From Atopobium sp. (GTDB lineage: Bacteria; Actinomycetota; Coriobacteriia; Coriobacteriales; Atopobiaceae), in contig JABZHD010000066.1 of NCBI GenBank assembly GCA_015259045.1, positions 1-6,460 of the forward strand: 6,460 nucleotides of DNA, given 5' to 3'. The translations under genes and the position numbers were made by a program. Positions 1 through 6,208 of the stretch are shown one piece after another. A model generated the notes under the pieces. The model was not told the origin of the DNA, ran no database searches, and worked only from the letters and a program-made list of their open reading frames with translations. How positions within the stretch are numbered: the first letter of the stretch is position 1; the number at the start of each line of letters is the position of its first letter.

Positions 1-2
1 GT

Positions 3-920
3 TCTAAGGGTCAAGAGCGTCCTGAGATTGGCAACATGGTTGACGAGGGTGCTTCCGCATTCTCTGACGACGGCCACGGCGTTCAAAGCGCTGGTATGAT
101 GCGCACCGTTATGGAGTATGTCTCCCAGTTTGATCGCGTTGTTGCTGCTCACTGTGAGATTGAGTCCATCAGTGCTGGTGGCGTTGTTAACGAGGGCCGC
201 GCAAGCACGCGACTTGGCATGTTTGGCTGGCCAGCACTTGGCGAGGAGCTGGAGATTTCCAGAGACATTGATCTTTGCCGCCTTACCGGCTGTCCTCTGC
301 ACATCTGCCACATTTCAACGGGCAGGGGAGCAGAGCTGGTACGTGCAGCTAAGAAGGAGGGTTTGCCTGTTACTGCAGAGGTTTGCCCTCACCACCTCTT
401 CTTGTCTGAAGATGACATTACCGATACGTATAACACCAATCTTAAGATGAATCCACCACTCAGAACTGCTGAGGATGCGCTCGCTCTTCAGGCTGCAGTC
501 GCAGACGGTACAGTTGACTGTATTGTTACCGACCATGCACCTCATGCAGCTCATGAGAAGGACTGTGAGTGGGAAATCTCTTACTTTGGCTGCATTGGCC
601 TTGAGACCTCGCTGCCTTTGATGGTTACCAATATGGTGCGCACCAATAAGCTTTCTTACACTGGTCTTGTTCGCGCAATGGCCGTTAATCCTCGCCGTAT
701 TCTGCGTCTTGCGCCTGTTAAGATTGCTGCAGGTTACAAGGCTGACCTGACCCTTTTTGACCCAGAAAAGAAGGTTCAGATTACGACAGAGTATTTTGAG
801 AGCAAGTCCAAGAACTCCGCCTTTATTGGCGCTGAGCTCTATGGTGTTGCAACAGATGTGTTTGTTGATGGTAAGCGAGTTCTTGCCAATGAAGTAGTTG
901 TTCCTGGAGGGGAAAAGTAA
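3..920 (+). CDS. pyrC: Dihydroorotase, class I, 3' part (5' end outside window)
   Basis: This zinc amidohydrolase cyclises N-carbamoyl-aspartate to dihydroorotate, the third step of UMP synthesis, in the cytosol. The reading frame is open to the left edge, and the codons before the ATG at 36 (…PEIGN) match the family, so that ATG is internal. About 305 residues are visible of a family length near 430; the N-terminal HxH zinc motif lies outside the window. Counting from the ATG at 36, the visible motifs are FSDDG (9-13), the metal-ligand His in AHCE (H39), HISTGRG (H92), AEVCPHH (115-120), KMNPPLR (137-143) and VTDHAPH (164-170, with catalytic Asp166). The IGLET stretch and the C-terminal sheet segment GYKADLTLFD are also typical. 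The gene ends TAATG, sharing one base with pyrK. The visible active-site residues are intact, so it is probably functional. Confidence 0.95.
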   Translation, partial: SKGQERPEIGNMVDEGASAFSDDGHGVQSAGMMRTVMEYVSQFDRVVAAHCEIESISAGGVVNEGRASTRLGMFGWPALGEELEISRDIDLCRLTGCPLHICHISTGRGAELVRAAKKEGLPVTAEVCPHHLFLSEDDITDTYNTNLKMNPPLRTAEDALALQAAVADGTVDCIVTDHAPHAAHEKDCEWEISYFGCIGLETSLPLMVTNMVRTNKLSYTGLVRAMAVNPRRILRLAPVKIAAGYKADLTLFDPEKKVQITTEYFESKSKNSAFIGAELYGVATDVFVDGKRVLANEVVVPGGEK

Positions 921-1714
921 TGCCACTACGTGGAAATGTACAGGTATTTGACTTTACGGTTCTGAGTAATACCCAGGTTGCCCAGAATCTGTATAGAACC
1001 CAGCTCAAGGTACCAGGTCTTTGTAAATCTCTAGCGCCTGGTCAGTTTGTAAACGTTAATGTTCCAGGCGATAAGCGCCACATTCTTCGCATTCCGCTGT
1101 CCTTCTCGCTTGCTGATAAAGCAACCGATACGCTGGAGCTTATCTACGCAACGGTAGGCGAGGGTACACGCAGGCTTTCTCAGATGAAGCCTGGTGACGC
1201 CAGTGACATGACTGCTCCTTGCGGTCGCCCCTGGCGCCTTAACGCCTCTAGTAAGAGAAGCGTCCTGGTAGCAGGAGGTGTGGGTATCACACCAATTATC
1301 GCAGCGGCTCGTAAACTTACCGAGCTAGGTGTTGAGTTTGACGCGGTCATTGGCGCACAAACTGCCGAGAAACTCTTTGGAGAAGAAGATCTTCTCGCCT
1401 TAGGCGCACAGAACGTATACGTCACAACGGATGATGGCTCGAAGGGTACCAAGGGCTTTGTAACAGCAGCTTTGGAGGAACCATTGAGCCAAGGTGTTTG
1501 GGACGCTGTGTATACCTGCGGTCCAGAGCCTATGATGAGAAGCGTGGCCAAGCTTGCAATTGCCAACAACGTTGCCTGCCAGGTTTCTATGGAGCGCATG
1601 ATGAGCTGCGCGTTTGGCGCATGCAACACCTGCAATGTCCCACTTGCTAAGGGCGGCTATGCGTCTGCTTGCATGGTTGGACCTGTTTTTGAGGCAAAGG
1701 AGATCGCATGGTAG
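920..1714 (+). CDS. pyrK: Dihydroorotate dehydrogenase B, electron-transfer subunit PyrK
   Basis: This is the FAD and [2Fe-2S] subunit that carries electrons from the PyrD flavin to NAD+ in class 1B dihydroorotate dehydrogenase. The 264 residues match the usual length of about 250-265. An N-terminal ferredoxin-reductase-like barrel carries the flavin motif RIPLSFS (57-63). It is followed by the NAD-binding motif VAGGVGITP (117-125) and TCGPEPMM (199-206). The C-terminal cluster has four cysteines, C230, C235, C238 and C251, in the C-x4-C-x2-C-x12-C spacing typical of PyrK. The start at 920 follows GGAGGGG (906-912) with a 7-base gap and overlaps the pyrC stop by one base. The end overlaps pyrD by 7 bases (ATGGTAG). 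The related reductases HydG/SudB lack the adjacent pyrD, so PyrK is the secure reading. Confidence 0.95.
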   Translation: MPLRGNVQVFDFTVLSNTQVAQNLYRTQLKVPGLCKSLAPGQFVNVNVPGDKRHILRIPLSFSLADKATDTLELIYATVGEGTRRLSQMKPGDASDMTAPCGRPWRLNASSKRSVLVAGGVGITPIIAAARKLTELGVEFDAVIGAQTAEKLFGEEDLLALGAQNVYVTTDDGSKGTKGFVTAALEEPLSQGVWDAVYTCGPEPMMRSVAKLAIANNVACQVSMERMMSCAFGACNTCNVPLAKGGYASACMVGPVFEAKEIAW

Positions 1715-2634
1715 ATCAGGTAAAAATGGCCGTCAATCTTGGCGGCATCCAGATGAAAAACCCTATCAATACTGCTGCGGGTACCTTTGGCTACGGTTGG
1801 CAGTTTGAGGGCTTCTACGACGTTTCTCTGCTTGGCGCCATCACTATGAAGGGTGTTGCTCGCGTTCCTTGGGAAGGAAACCCAGCTCCTCGTATGTGTG
1901 AGCTCAACGGCGGCATGATGAACAGCGTTGGCCTTGCCAATCCTGGAGTGGACGATTTTATCGCCCACACTGATGACTACATGAAAGATCTTGAGGGCCG
2001 CGGTACGCGCGTCATCATGCAGATGGCAGCACATTCCGTCCAAGAGATGATTGACGTTGTCGAGCGTCTTGAAGAGCTACACCCACACGTCTCGGGCATT
2101 GAACTTAACGTGAGTTGTCCAAATCTCGAGAAGGGCGGTAAGCCCCTGGGCGGTACTCCAGAGCAGGCCACAGAGATTATGAAGGCAGTACGTCCTCTGA
2201 CAAAGCTACCTATCTTGGTTAAGATGGCTCCCGTCAATGTTGCCGAGATTGGTAAGGCTTTTGAGGCTGAAGGCGCAGATGGTCTAACGCTCATCAACTC
2301 CATCCCTGGTATGTCAATTAACGTCCACACCAGAAAGAGCAGGCTCTCTAAGCCAACTGGCGGCCTGAGTGGTCCTCTCTGCCATAACGCTGCTGTTCGT
2401 ATGGTCTGGGAGTGTGCTCAGGCAGTTTCTATTCCTATTTGCGGTGTTGGTGGCGTAGAAACGGGCGAAGATGCTGCAGAGTTTATCCTTGCGGGCGCTA
2501 CGGCTGTCTCGGTGGGTTCTGCAAACCTTTACGACCCAATGTGTGCTCCGCGTATTCTGAACGAGCTTACTGACTGGGCAAAGTCTCAGGGAGTATCTGA
2601 CATCCACGAGCTGATTGGAGCTGTTGAATGCTAA
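1708..2634 (+). CDS. pyrD: Dihydroorotate dehydrogenase B, catalytic subunit
   Basis: This FMN-containing TIM-barrel enzyme oxidises dihydroorotate to orotate. It is class 1B: the active-site base is Cys137 in NVSCPN (134-139) rather than the Ser of class 2 enzymes, and the partner subunit PyrK is encoded immediately upstream. Other visible family features are NTAAGTFGYG (21-30), TMKGV (46-50, flavin/substrate lysine), NSVGLANPG (72-80), LVKMAP (170-175), LINS (195-198), GGLSGP (218-223), GVGGVETGEDA (246-256) and VGSAN (269-273) at the phosphate end of the FMN site. The 308 residues are normal for the family. The start follows AAGGAG (1697-1702) with a 5-base gap, inside the end of pyrK. The last 7 bases (ATGCTAA) overlap pyrF. 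There is no membrane-anchoring N-terminal extension, so it is a soluble enzyme expected to use NAD+ through PyrK. Confidence 0.96.
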   Translation: MVDQVKMAVNLGGIQMKNPINTAAGTFGYGWQFEGFYDVSLLGAITMKGVARVPWEGNPAPRMCELNGGMMNSVGLANPGVDDFIAHTDDYMKDLEGRGTRVIMQMAAHSVQEMIDVVERLEELHPHVSGIELNVSCPNLEKGGKPLGGTPEQATEIMKAVRPLTKLPILVKMAPVNVAEIGKAFEAEGADGLTLINSIPGMSINVHTRKSRLSKPTGGLSGPLCHNAAVRMVWECAQAVSIPICGVGGVETGEDAAEFILAGATAVSVGSANLYDPMCAPRILNELTDWAKSQGVSDIHELIGAVEC

Positions 2635-3359
2635 CAGACGAGCAGGCACGCGACGCCGTTATTGTTGCGCTTGATTGCACAAGAGAAAGGGCTCTGGAGC
2701 TCACCGATCTTCTCGCCGGACATGCACGCTGGGTTAAGGTTGGCATGACGCTTTTTTATCGCTACGGGCCCTCGATGGTAGATGAGATGCACGCACGTGG
2801 CTTCAAGGTGTTTCTTGACCTCAAGGTGCACGACATTCCATTCCAGGTCAAAGGTGCTGTCCACTCTGCATCGCTTTCAGGCGCAGACATCTTATCTATC
2901 CATGGCCTGGGAACCGCTCAGATGATCTCTGCTGGTCGAGAGGGTGCAGAAGAGGCTGCAGCAGAGCGTGGCGTTGATGAGTCCGGCCGCACCAAGCTGG
3001 TGGCTATTTCTGTCCTCACCAGCATGGATGAGGAAGCGCTCCATTCCATTGGCGTTGACGGTTCCATTGAGGACGAGGTTGCTCGTTTGGCTTCTCTTTC
3101 TTATAACGCTGGCGCTGACGGAATTGTCTGCTCGCCTCAGGAAGCACAGGAAATGAGAGAACTTTTGGGACCAAATGCACTCATCGTGACCCCAGGAGTA
3201 CGTCCAGAAGGTGCCGAGAAGGGCGATCAAGTCAGAATCTCCACACCTTCTGCAGCAATTAAGGCCGGAGCTAGCAAATTGGTAGTTGGTAGGCCAATTA
3301 CCTGCGCAAACGATCCAGTCGAAGCATTTGAAGCCATCGTTTCTGAGCTTAAAAATTAA
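2628..3359 (+). CDS. pyrF: Orotidine-5'-phosphate decarboxylase, class I
   Basis: This enzyme decarboxylates OMP to UMP, the last step of the pathway. It is a 243-residue TIM barrel of the class I (short bacterial) type. Visible motifs are VALD (13-16), WVKVG (35-39), the catalytic Asp-x-Lys-x-x-Asp in FLDLKVHDIP (D64, K66, D69), VLTSMD (129-134), VTPGVRP (187-193) and the phosphate-binding VGRPIT (220-225). One oddity is that the motif continues FQV, where many homologues have NTV or NTA, so the usual Thr four residues after the last catalytic Asp is Gln73. The start is set by TTGGAG (2615-2620) and the 7-base overlap with pyrD. It is the last gene of the pyrimidine unit; a gap of about 160 bases follows. 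Confidence 0.95.
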   Translation: MLTDEQARDAVIVALDCTRERALELTDLLAGHARWVKVGMTLFYRYGPSMVDEMHARGFKVFLDLKVHDIPFQVKGAVHSASLSGADILSIHGLGTAQMISAGREGAEEAAAERGVDESGRTKLVAISVLTSMDEEALHSIGVDGSIEDEVARLASLSYNAGADGIVCSPQEAQEMRELLGPNALIVTPGVRPEGAEKGDQVRISTPSAAIKAGASKLVVGRPITCANDPVEAFEAIVSELKN

Positions 3360-3389
3360 CAAAAGTTTTTGGAATTATGGTGAACAGGT

Positions 3390-3418
3390 GGTTTTTAATG
3401 CGTAAATATTAAAAAACC
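3390..3418 (+). other. AT-rich hairpin downstream of pyrF
   Basis: GGTTTTTAAT (3390-3399) can pair with ATTAAAAAACC (3408-3418), giving about ten pairs with one bulged A and an 8-base loop. The stem is mostly A-U, and no U-tract follows (CCTTGTAAA comes next), so it does not qualify as a canonical intrinsic terminator. It may mark the 3' end of the pyr message or only slow read-through into mihF. Confidence 0.3.
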
Positions 3419-3449
3419 CCTTGTAAATAACGTGTTATGTGGCAAACTA

Positions 3450-3467
3450 TTTTGCTGAAGTGCAAAA
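3450..3467. repeat. Perfect inverted repeat over the -35 box of mihF
   Basis: TTTTGC (3450-3455), six bases (TGAAGT), then GCAAAA (3462-3467). The two arms are exact reverse complements and straddle the predicted -35 hexamer, a typical place for a repressor or activator site. A second small repeat, GTGC/GCAC (3460-3463 and 3469-3472), overlaps it. The sequence is certain; a regulatory role is inferred. Confidence 0.4.
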
Positions 3468-3480
3468 GGCACATTAAATT
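3452..3480 (+). promoter_or_regulatory. Predicted sigma70-type promoter of mihF-gmk-rpoZ-thiI
   Basis: TTGCTG (3452-3457) and TAAATT (3475-3480) are separated by exactly 17 bases. The predicted start of transcription is near 3487, giving a leader of about 36 bases before the mihF ATG. It is the best-spaced promoter-like pair in the 163-base gap after pyrF and lies where a new unit would be expected. It was read by eye and not scored. Confidence 0.55.
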
Positions 3481-3483
3481 GAG

Positions 3484-3504
3484 TTTCGTATATGAAGTAC
3501 GAAA
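3484..3504. repeat. Perfect 7-bp inverted repeat at the predicted mihF transcript start
   Basis: TTTCGTA (3484-3490), seven bases, then TACGAAA (3498-3504). In RNA it would be a 7-bp hairpin with a 7-base loop, ending 9 bases before the mihF Shine-Dalgarno sequence. In DNA it could be an operator near +1. No U-tract follows, so it is not a terminator. Confidence 0.4.
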
Positions 3505-3522
3505 ACGATGTTTGGAGGAACA

Positions 3523-3831
3523 ATGGCTCTACCTACACTTACCGATGAGCAGCGCAAGGCAGCACTTGAGAAGGCAGCTCAGGCTCGTCACGCTCGTGCA
3601 GAGCTTCGCGAGAAGGTTAAGACTGGTAAGGTCTCCCTTAAAGAGGTCCTTGATTCTACCGATCCTATTGCTGAGCGTATGAAGGTTTCCGCTCTTATCG
3701 AGTCCCTTCCTGGCTATGGCAAGGCAAAGGCAGCAAAGATTATGGACGAGCTCGGAATTTCCGCAACTCGCCGCGTTAAGGGCCTTGGCGCTCGTCAGCG
3801 TGAGCAGCTCCTCGAGGCACTGACCAAGTAG
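3523..3831 (+). CDS. mihF: Actinobacterial integration host factor (mIHF/sIHF family)
   Basis: This is a small nucleoid-associated DNA-binding protein of the actinobacterial mIHF family, unrelated in sequence to proteobacterial IHF. It has 102 residues. A charged helical N-terminal segment (about 7-35, LTDEQRKAALEKA…) is followed by the conserved core: KVSALIESLPGYGKAKA (54-70, the helix-turn-helix-like DNA-contact loop), KIMDELGI (72-79) and TRRVKGLGARQ (82-92). In the mycobacterial protein an Arg-Arg-x-Arg in this last motif contacts DNA; here it is R83-R84-V-K86. The ATG at 3523 is preferred over an in-frame ATG at 3508, because GGAGG (3514-3518) lies just upstream of it and MALPxLTDEQR matches the family start. 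The stop overlaps the gmk start by one base. The order pyrF-mihF-gmk-rpoZ is conserved in actinobacteria such as Mycobacterium, apart from insertions. Confidence 0.93.
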   Translation: MALPTLTDEQRKAALEKAAQARHARAELREKVKTGKVSLKEVLDSTDPIAERMKVSALIESLPGYGKAKAAKIMDELGISATRRVKGLGARQREQLLEALTK

Positions 3832-4409
3832 TGGCTCGTTCAGCCAAACTTTTTGTAGTATCTGGACCGTCAGGTGTAGGAAAAGGAACGCTTGTCTCTC
3901 TGTTGAGGGACAAGCGCCCAAACCTAGGCCTGACGGTTTCGGCTACTACACGTTCTCCACGACCAGGAGAAGTCGATGGAGTTGCGTATCATTTTCTCTC
4001 CGATGAAGAATTTAAAAAGCGCGTTGATGCTGGTGAATTCCTTGAGTGGGCTCATGTTCATGGCCATTGCTATGGCACGCTCAAATCCGAGGTTGATCGC
4101 CTGATTTCTGCAGGTCAGTCTGTTGTTCTAGAGATTGACGTTCAGGGTGGACTTATGGTCCACAAACAATATCCCAACGCCATTCTCGTCTTTATTAAGC
4201 CGCCTTCATTTGAAGAGCTTGAACAGCGTCTTAGAGGTCGCGGTACAGAAGACGAGAAGACCATTTCTACGAGACTTTCTAATGCTTCGCGTGAAATGGA
4301 GCATGCAAACGACTATACTGTTTGCATTGTGAACGACAACCTTGAGACTGCTCTGTGCAAGCTCGAGGAAGTTTTTGATGACTATGAATCAGACGGAGGT
4401 CAGCTTTAA
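3831..4409 (+). CDS. gmk: Guanylate kinase
   Basis: This enzyme phosphorylates GMP (and dGMP) to the diphosphate with ATP, feeding GTP and nucleotide alarmone pools. It has 192 residues, a normal length. The P-loop GPSGVGKGT is at 12-20. The GMP-binding region has SATTRSPRPGEVDGVAYHF (37-55, with the Arg and Tyr that hold GMP) and EWAHVHGHCYGT (72-83, where many homologues read HGNYYGT). The Walker B-like LEIDVQGG (100-107) and lid RLRGRGTE (133-140) follow, then R148 and R154 of the adenine/phosphate side. The start is a GTG overlapping the mihF stop (TAGTG). No ATG is available before the P-loop. The nearest purine-rich stretch, GAGG (3814-3817), is 13 bases away, so translation probably depends on coupling to mihF. 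Confidence 0.95.
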   Translation: MARSAKLFVVSGPSGVGKGTLVSLLRDKRPNLGLTVSATTRSPRPGEVDGVAYHFLSDEEFKKRVDAGEFLEWAHVHGHCYGTLKSEVDRLISAGQSVVLEIDVQGGLMVHKQYPNAILVFIKPPSFEELEQRLRGRGTEDEKTISTRLSNASREMEHANDYTVCIVNDNLETALCKLEEVFDDYESDGGQL

Positions 4410-4693
4410 TGTCTGTTATTAAGCCTGAGATTGACAGCCTGCTTCAGAGGACTGAGCAGAATCCATTCTTGCTTTGCTCTCTTGCTTCTAAGCGTGCTTG
4501 CGATATTAACAATATGCTTCACGGTCAGCACCTGCGTGTAACCGCTGTTCAGGATTTTGATGACATTACTACTGTTGCAAGTGGTAAAGATTCTGTCTCT
4601 ATTGCTATGAAAGAGATTAACGACGGTACCCTTGGCTTTGTTAAAGAGTCTTTTGACGAGGCAATTAAGGGCGAGAACACCATCGTTTACTAA
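4409..4693 (+). CDS. rpoZ: DNA-directed RNA polymerase omega subunit
   Basis: Omega is a small subunit that wraps the C-terminal part of beta-prime and helps RNA polymerase assemble. The 94 residues fit the bacterial range of about 80-110. The family pattern is present but diverged: KPEIDSLLQRT (5-15) at the start, the core helix SLASKRACDINNML (24-37, matching the AKRARQIN consensus with Cys31 at the second Arg) and SVSIAMKEINDGTL (62-75, matching KPLxIAxxEIxxGKI). Position directly after gmk is the classic gmk-rpoZ pairing and supports the call. The ATG overlaps the gmk stop by one base (TAATG), with GGAGG (4395-4399) nine bases upstream. The C-terminal 20 residues are not diagnostic. Confidence 0.9.
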   Translation: MSVIKPEIDSLLQRTEQNPFLLCSLASKRACDINNMLHGQHLRVTAVQDFDDITTVASGKDSVSIAMKEINDGTLGFVKESFDEAIKGENTIVY

Positions 4694-4698
4694 GAGTT

Positions 4699-5943
4699 AT
4701 GACTGAAAGAGTATGTCTGGTTCACTACCACGAAATTGGTTTAAAGGGTAAGAACCGATCCACTTTTGAAAATCAGTTGGTAACAAATTTGCGACGAGCC
4801 CTCCGACACTTTCCAGTGGCGGGGGTTTCTCGCATTTCTGGCTACCTTCTTGTAGAAACCACTGATAAACAAGCAACTGAAGAGCTGCAACATGCCGTGG
4901 CCCAGGTTCCTGGTGTCGCTCGCGCTTCTTTGGCGTATCGCTGTGGCTTAGATGAGCAGGAGTTTTGTAACGCTGCCGTGAAGGCGCTGGGGGAGTCCGG
5001 TGACTTTACTACGTTCAAAGTGCATGCTCGCCGTTCCTCAACGGTTTATCCAAAGCATTCCATTGAGATTAACCAGCTTGTAGGCGCAGTACTTTGCGAG
5101 AATTTCCCTGATAAAAAAGTTCAGATGCATAATCCGGATATGACGGTCTATGTGCATGTTGTTCAGGGTAACGCATATGTATACGCTGCATCTATTCACG
5201 GCGTTGGCGGTCTTCCTGTTGGCACCGCTGGCAAAGTAGTATCGCTTCTTTCAAGCGGTATTGATTCTCCTGTTGCAACATGGATGGTTGGTCGCAGAGG
5301 TGCTACGGTAATTCCAGTTCACTTCTCTGGCCGACCTATGACTTCCGATACCAGTGAATATCTGTGTCAGGATATTATTGAGGCACTTGAGCCCGCTGGT
5401 CTTATTGGCAGAATGTATGTTGTGCCTTTTGGCGAGCATCAGCGTGAGATTTCTCTTGCTGTTCCACAGGCTCTTCGTGTCATTATGTATCGTCGCGTGA
5501 TGTACATCATTGCACAAAAGATTGCAGAGCTTGAGGGCGCTAAAGCGCTGGTAACTGGTGAGTCACTTGGCCAAGTTGCTTCTCAGACACTGGATAACAT
5601 TGCTGCTGTCAACAAGGCAGTCACCATACCTGTTTTGAGGCCTTTGATTGGCTCTGACAAGCAAGAAATCATCCGTCGCGCCCAAGATATCAACACGTTT
5701 GATATCTCAACGCAGACGGCTCCTGATTGTTGCACATTGTTTATGCCTCGCCGTCCTGAGACTCATGCAAGAATGCGAGAAGTTCTTGAAGCATGGAATT
5801 CCTTTGATCATGAAGCAATGATTGATGACCTTATGCAGCATATTGAATACATCGACTTTAGTCAGTGCCCTTCATATAAGCCACCTAAAAAGCTTGCTGC
5901 TCGTCATAAAGAGCTTGCTCCTGCAGAGTTTATTACTGACTAG
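4699..5943 (+). CDS. thiI: tRNA sulfurtransferase ThiI (4-thiouridine synthesis), no rhodanese domain
   Basis: ThiI adenylates and thiolates U8 of tRNA to 4-thiouridine; in some bacteria it also supplies sulfur for the thiamine thiazole. It has 414 residues. An N-terminal ferredoxin-like region carries HYHEIGLKGKNR (9-20). The THUMP RNA-binding domain spans roughly 60-167 (FKVHARRSS at 106-114, HNPDMTVYVHV at 144-154). The PP-loop ATPase domain starts with SLLSSGIDSPVATW (182-195) and continues with VTGESLGQVASQTLDN (285-300) and DCCTLFMPRRPETHA (343-357), which holds the conserved catalytic-region cysteine. The sequence ends without the C-terminal rhodanese domain of the E. coli enzyme, as in Bacillus. 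The PP-loop reads SSGIDS where SGGIDS is usual. It starts five bases after the rpoZ stop with only a very close GAG (4694-4696), suggesting coupled translation. A strong terminator follows. Confidence 0.94.
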   Translation: MTERVCLVHYHEIGLKGKNRSTFENQLVTNLRRALRHFPVAGVSRISGYLLVETTDKQATEELQHAVAQVPGVARASLAYRCGLDEQEFCNAAVKALGESGDFTTFKVHARRSSTVYPKHSIEINQLVGAVLCENFPDKKVQMHNPDMTVYVHVVQGNAYVYAASIHGVGGLPVGTAGKVVSLLSSGIDSPVATWMVGRRGATVIPVHFSGRPMTSDTSEYLCQDIIEALEPAGLIGRMYVVPFGEHQREISLAVPQALRVIMYRRVMYIIAQKIAELEGAKALVTGESLGQVASQTLDNIAAVNKAVTIPVLRPLIGSDKQEIIRRAQDINTFDISTQTAPDCCTLFMPRRPETHARMREVLEAWNSFDHEAMIDDLMQHIEYIDFSQCPSYKPPKKLAARHKELAPAEFITD

Positions 5944-5996
5944 GATATTTTCACTGCTCAAAATTTTTTGATTGCTTTGCTCAGATACATTTTTAG

Positions 5997-6025
5997 AATC
6001 CGCCCCGTAAAAGGGCGGATTTTTT
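5997..6025 (+). terminator. Strong intrinsic terminator after thiI
   Basis: AATCCGCCC (5997-6005) pairs perfectly with GGGCGGATT (6013-6021) around a 7-base loop, and an uninterrupted T-run lies at 6020-6025. The GC-rich 9-bp stem with U-tract is a textbook rho-independent terminator ending the mihF-thiI unit, 53 bases after the thiI stop. Confidence 0.93.
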
Positions 6026-6114
6026 ATGCGAGTGGTTTGATAATTTTATTTAGTGCAATTCTGTACTTTTTAGTTTGTGCAACATATCTGGCAATTGTTG
6101 ATAACTGTGTCAAA

Positions 6115-6144
6115 TTACCAGCAGTTTTAGGACAAAGCTATTAG
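6115..6144 (+). promoter_or_regulatory. Possible weak promoter for the right-edge gene
   Basis: TTACCA (6115-6120) and TATTAG (6139-6144) are 18 bases apart, each matching four of six consensus positions. They lie in the AT-rich gap after the thiI terminator, where the next gene needs its own promoter. A closer TATAAA (6189-6194) would start transcription inside the ribosome site and is less likely. This is a tentative reading. Confidence 0.2.
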
Positions 6145-6208
6145 ATAAATCTTTAAAAGTGGCGCTTCTCATTAACCTAATAGTTGAATATAAATCTGAG
6201 GTGATTGT

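Noticed and set aside
36..38. ATG at 36 as the start of a short dihydroorotase.
   Set aside because: The frame is open to the left edge, upstream codons match the family, and a start here would remove the HxH zinc motif.
315..926. Long antisense frame of about 200 codons opposite pyrC.
   Set aside because: It is a shadow of pyrC in composition, resembles no protein family I know, and lies wholly over a well-supported gene.
1180..1635. Antisense frame of about 150 codons opposite pyrK.
   Set aside because: It overlaps conserved PyrK motifs and has no recognisable domain or ribosome site.
3377..3412. An 11-codon reading frame (MVNRWFLMRKY) overlapping the hairpin after pyrF, resembling a leader peptide.
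   Set aside because: Frames this short arise often by chance, there is no convincing Shine-Dalgarno sequence, no run of one regulatory amino acid, and no terminator/antiterminator pair.
3508..3522. Upstream in-frame ATG at 3508 as the mihF start.
   Set aside because: It would place the GGAGG ribosome site inside the coding sequence and add residues (MFGGT) not matching the family start MALPxLTDEQR.
3437..3682. A + strand frame beginning in the mihF promoter region and reading across mihF in another frame.
   Set aside because: It spans the promoter and overlaps mihF out of frame; the product is low-complexity Leu/Arg-rich and unlike known proteins.
6080..6100. CAACA/TGTTG inverted repeat in the gap after thiI.
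   Set aside because: Five-base arms with an 11-base spacer in AT-rich DNA are expected by chance, and nothing nearby supports a function.
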